From Mesorhizobium sp. BR1-1-16 (GTDB lineage Bacteria; Pseudomonadota; Alphaproteobacteria; Rhizobiales; Kaistiaceae): 64,000 nucleotides of DNA. The notes beneath the pieces are model-generated. The model was not told the origin of the DNA. It saw nothing but the letters and a program-made list of their open reading frames with translations, and made no database searches. Position 1 is the first letter of the stretch. Every line of letters starts with the position of its first letter. Both the position numbers and the translations under genes were made by a program. The stretch is from positions 176,492 to 240,491 of the forward strand of contig NZ_JAIUIE010000007.1 in the NCBI RefSeq assembly GCF_020165495.1. Reading direction: 5' to 3'. Shown here piece after piece: positions 63,924 through 64,000 of the stretch.

Positions 63924-64000
63924 GAGCGCGCGGAGAGGCGCCCGATGCCGGCAGACGTCGCGAGGTCCTGGTGAGCCCGATGGGATTCGAACCCATGACC
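63924..64000 (-). repeat. Right arm of the 77-bp inverted repeat
   Basis: Reverse complement of 63662-63738 without mismatch, reaching the last base of the window. Between the arms are 185 bp with the fcl 5' fragment and its upstream region. Confidence 0.97.
63969..64000 (-). tRNA. Partial second tRNA-Lys, 5' part outside window
   Basis: The end of the window holds, on the minus strand, the CCA, discriminator, acceptor 3' strand and whole T arm of the same tRNA-Lys. Whether a complete second gene follows cannot be seen. Confidence 0.6.

Overview
The window is GC-rich, densely coded chromosomal DNA from an alphaproteobacterium, most likely of the order Hyphomicrobiales (rhizobia and relatives). 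The evidence is the ECF11-type sigma factor/ChrR pair, a DinB with an N-terminal zinc ribbon, the short psd-pssA operon, an AgpA-like alpha-galactoside transporter with GH4 enzymes, and a cysS-tail/cimA junction. I cannot name a genus. There are no phages, IS elements or CRISPR arrays.

Layout. 1-4.2 kb: end of an EamA transporter, a cupin protein, moaA, a DUF971 protein and the chrR/rpoE anti-sigma/sigma pair. 4.3-7.7 kb: a divergent lipid operon (FAD oxidoreductase, DUF1365, cyclopropane-type methyltransferase) facing rpoE across back-to-back ECF11-like promoters, which suggests a singlet-oxygen response. 7.9-25.4 kb: mostly housekeeping genes (yjhX-like, chorismate mutase, gatA, gatC, dinB, a XRE-cupin regulator, eno, pssA, psd, an Atm1-type ABC exporter, a LysM protein, a LOG protein, cimA with a cysS-like tail, an MFS exporter, rlmE, ppx/gppA). 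25.6-28.4 kb: a flavin-dependent halogenase followed by a Tat-exported patatin. 28.4-38.6 kb: a sugar-uptake locus with two GH4 glycosidases, an Opp/Agp-type ABC importer and an AraC regulator.

38.6-48.7 kb is the best-resolved system. A sigma-54 promoter sits immediately upstream of a guanidine-I (ykkC) riboswitch, which leads an ABC importer, two DUF1989 proteins (carboxyguanidine deiminase subunits), a biotin-dependent carboxylase and allophanate hydrolase. Together these encode guanidine uptake and conversion to ammonia and CO2, under both nitrogen-status and guanidine control. The carboxylase carries an in-frame palindromic repeat in a linker.

48.7-52.2 kb: a DUF4010/MgtC membrane protein, a CYTH-CHAD protein and a small basic protein. 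52.2-63.5 kb: an exopolysaccharide cluster on the minus strand (CpsB-type phosphatase, Wza, Wzc, J-domain protein, TPR protein, O-antigen ligase/polymerase, gmd, WcaI-like glycosyltransferase), plus a DUF2927 protein. The right edge has tRNA-Lys(UUU), then the 5' end of a GDP-L-fucose synthase gene enclosed by a perfect 77-bp inverted repeat that contains the tRNA 3' half and reaches the last base of the window.
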